The position numbers were made by a program, and so were the translations under genes. A DNA stretch of 5,821 bases from an uncultured bacterium (lineage in GTDB: Bacteria > Planctomycetota > UBA1135 > UBA2386). Position 1 is the first letter of the stretch. The number at the start of each line of letters is the position of its first letter. The notes beneath the pieces are model-generated. The model did not search any database and was not told the origin of the DNA. It worked only from the letters and a program-made list of their open reading frames with translations. Of the stretch, positions 5,617 to 5,821 are shown one piece after another. The stretch is from contig CALKYL010000481.1 of assembly GCA_938003515.1 (NCBI GenBank), positions 1-5,821 of the forward strand, read 5' to 3'.

Positions 5617-5821
5617 GTGAACGCGTCTTCCGTGCCGTGCTTCCTGCTCGCGACGGTGGCGGCGGCGCTGCCGGCGCAGACGCCCGAGCCGCTCCCGAAG
5701 CACCTGCCGGAGGTCGTCCTGTCGGACGCCCGCGACGAGGTGCCGATCGCGCACTTCGGGCTCGGCGACGGCGGGGTCGCGTCGCCGGCCGGGGAGCTGC
5801 GCTGGCACGACCGCGACGGCG
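5617..5821 (+). CDS. Secreted protein, N-terminal part (cut by the window edge)
   Basis: The frame opens at GTG 5617 and runs 68 codons to the edge without a stop. Seen: a short N-terminus followed by a hydrophobic stretch VPCFLLATVAAALPAQ (residues 6-21) that looks like a Sec signal peptide. Cleavage is likely near ALPA|Q or PAQ|T, although the N-terminal region lacks the usual Lys/Arg. After it comes a Pro/Glu-rich mature start (TPEPLPKHLPEVVLSDARDE), then GLGDGGVASPAGELRW. The mature part is too short to name a family. ATG 5615 is immediately followed by TGA, so GTG 5617 (or GTG 5632, in frame, giving a shorter signal) is the start. No Shine-Dalgarno is visible. It follows the 806-residue gene by 85 bp in the same direction, so co-transcription is possible if the hairpin between them does not terminate. 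An envelope or extracellular location is inferred from the signal peptide alone. Confidence 0.62.
   Translation, partial: MNASSVPCFLLATVAAALPAQTPEPLPKHLPEVVLSDARDEVPIAHFGLGDGGVASPAGELRWHDRDG

Noticed and set aside
3035..5620. Plus-strand open frame of 861 codons overlapping the 806-residue gene
   Set aside because: It is extremely rich in Arg, Gly and Ala with almost no hydrophobic or aromatic segments, whereas the other frame gives membrane helices and motifs.
1..5821. CRISPR arrays, tRNA or rRNA genes, insertion sequences
   Set aside because: I saw no regularly spaced long repeats, no cloverleaf pattern, no transposase motifs and no flanking target duplications.

Overview
The window is very GC-rich (about 70% by eye), with long spurious open frames on both strands, as expected at such base composition. 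Coding style, a Sec-type signal peptide ending in ALPAQ, few recognisable Shine-Dalgarno sites and GTG starts suggest a high-GC Gram-negative-type bacterium, such as Planctomycetota, Myxococcota or a similar environmental lineage. The sequence alone does not allow a firm assignment.

Layout. (1) On the minus strand at the left edge is a two-gene unit: a MoxR-type AAA+ ATPase (380-1318) followed by the N-terminal 117 codons of a DUF58-type membrane protein (352 down to 1, cut by the window). (2) A divergent intergenic region of about 107 bp (1319-1425) carries a 9-nt direct repeat and a -10-like element. (3) On the plus strand is a TIGR00300 / LOR-SDH-like protein of the archaeal-type ornithine cyclodeaminase group. 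It probably starts at GTG 1426, perhaps on a leaderless mRNA, rather than at ATG 1369. (4) A 452-bp region (2659-3110) has no convincing gene but holds two good inverted repeats, at 2839-2867 and 3002-3031. (5) A large plus-strand gene (3111-5531) encodes an 806-residue protein that I cannot assign to a named family. It has an EF-hand-like N-terminal part, a cysteine and DxDGD-containing middle, an Ala/Lys-rich linker, three predicted membrane helices and a beta-rich C-terminal tail. (6) A GC-rich hairpin follows its stop codon, and after 85 bp the start of a secreted protein (GTG 5617) runs off the right edge.

Function. MoxR plus DUF58 is a well-known pairing, thought to be a chaperone-like ATPase with a membrane partner that often also works with von Willebrand A proteins. 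The cyclodeaminase would convert ornithine to proline and ammonia. The three transcription units do not obviously share a pathway. The least explained object is the 806-residue membrane protein, which is the best candidate here for an undescribed system: a calcium-binding-like cytoplasmic part tethered to the membrane with a small extracytoplasmic domain.
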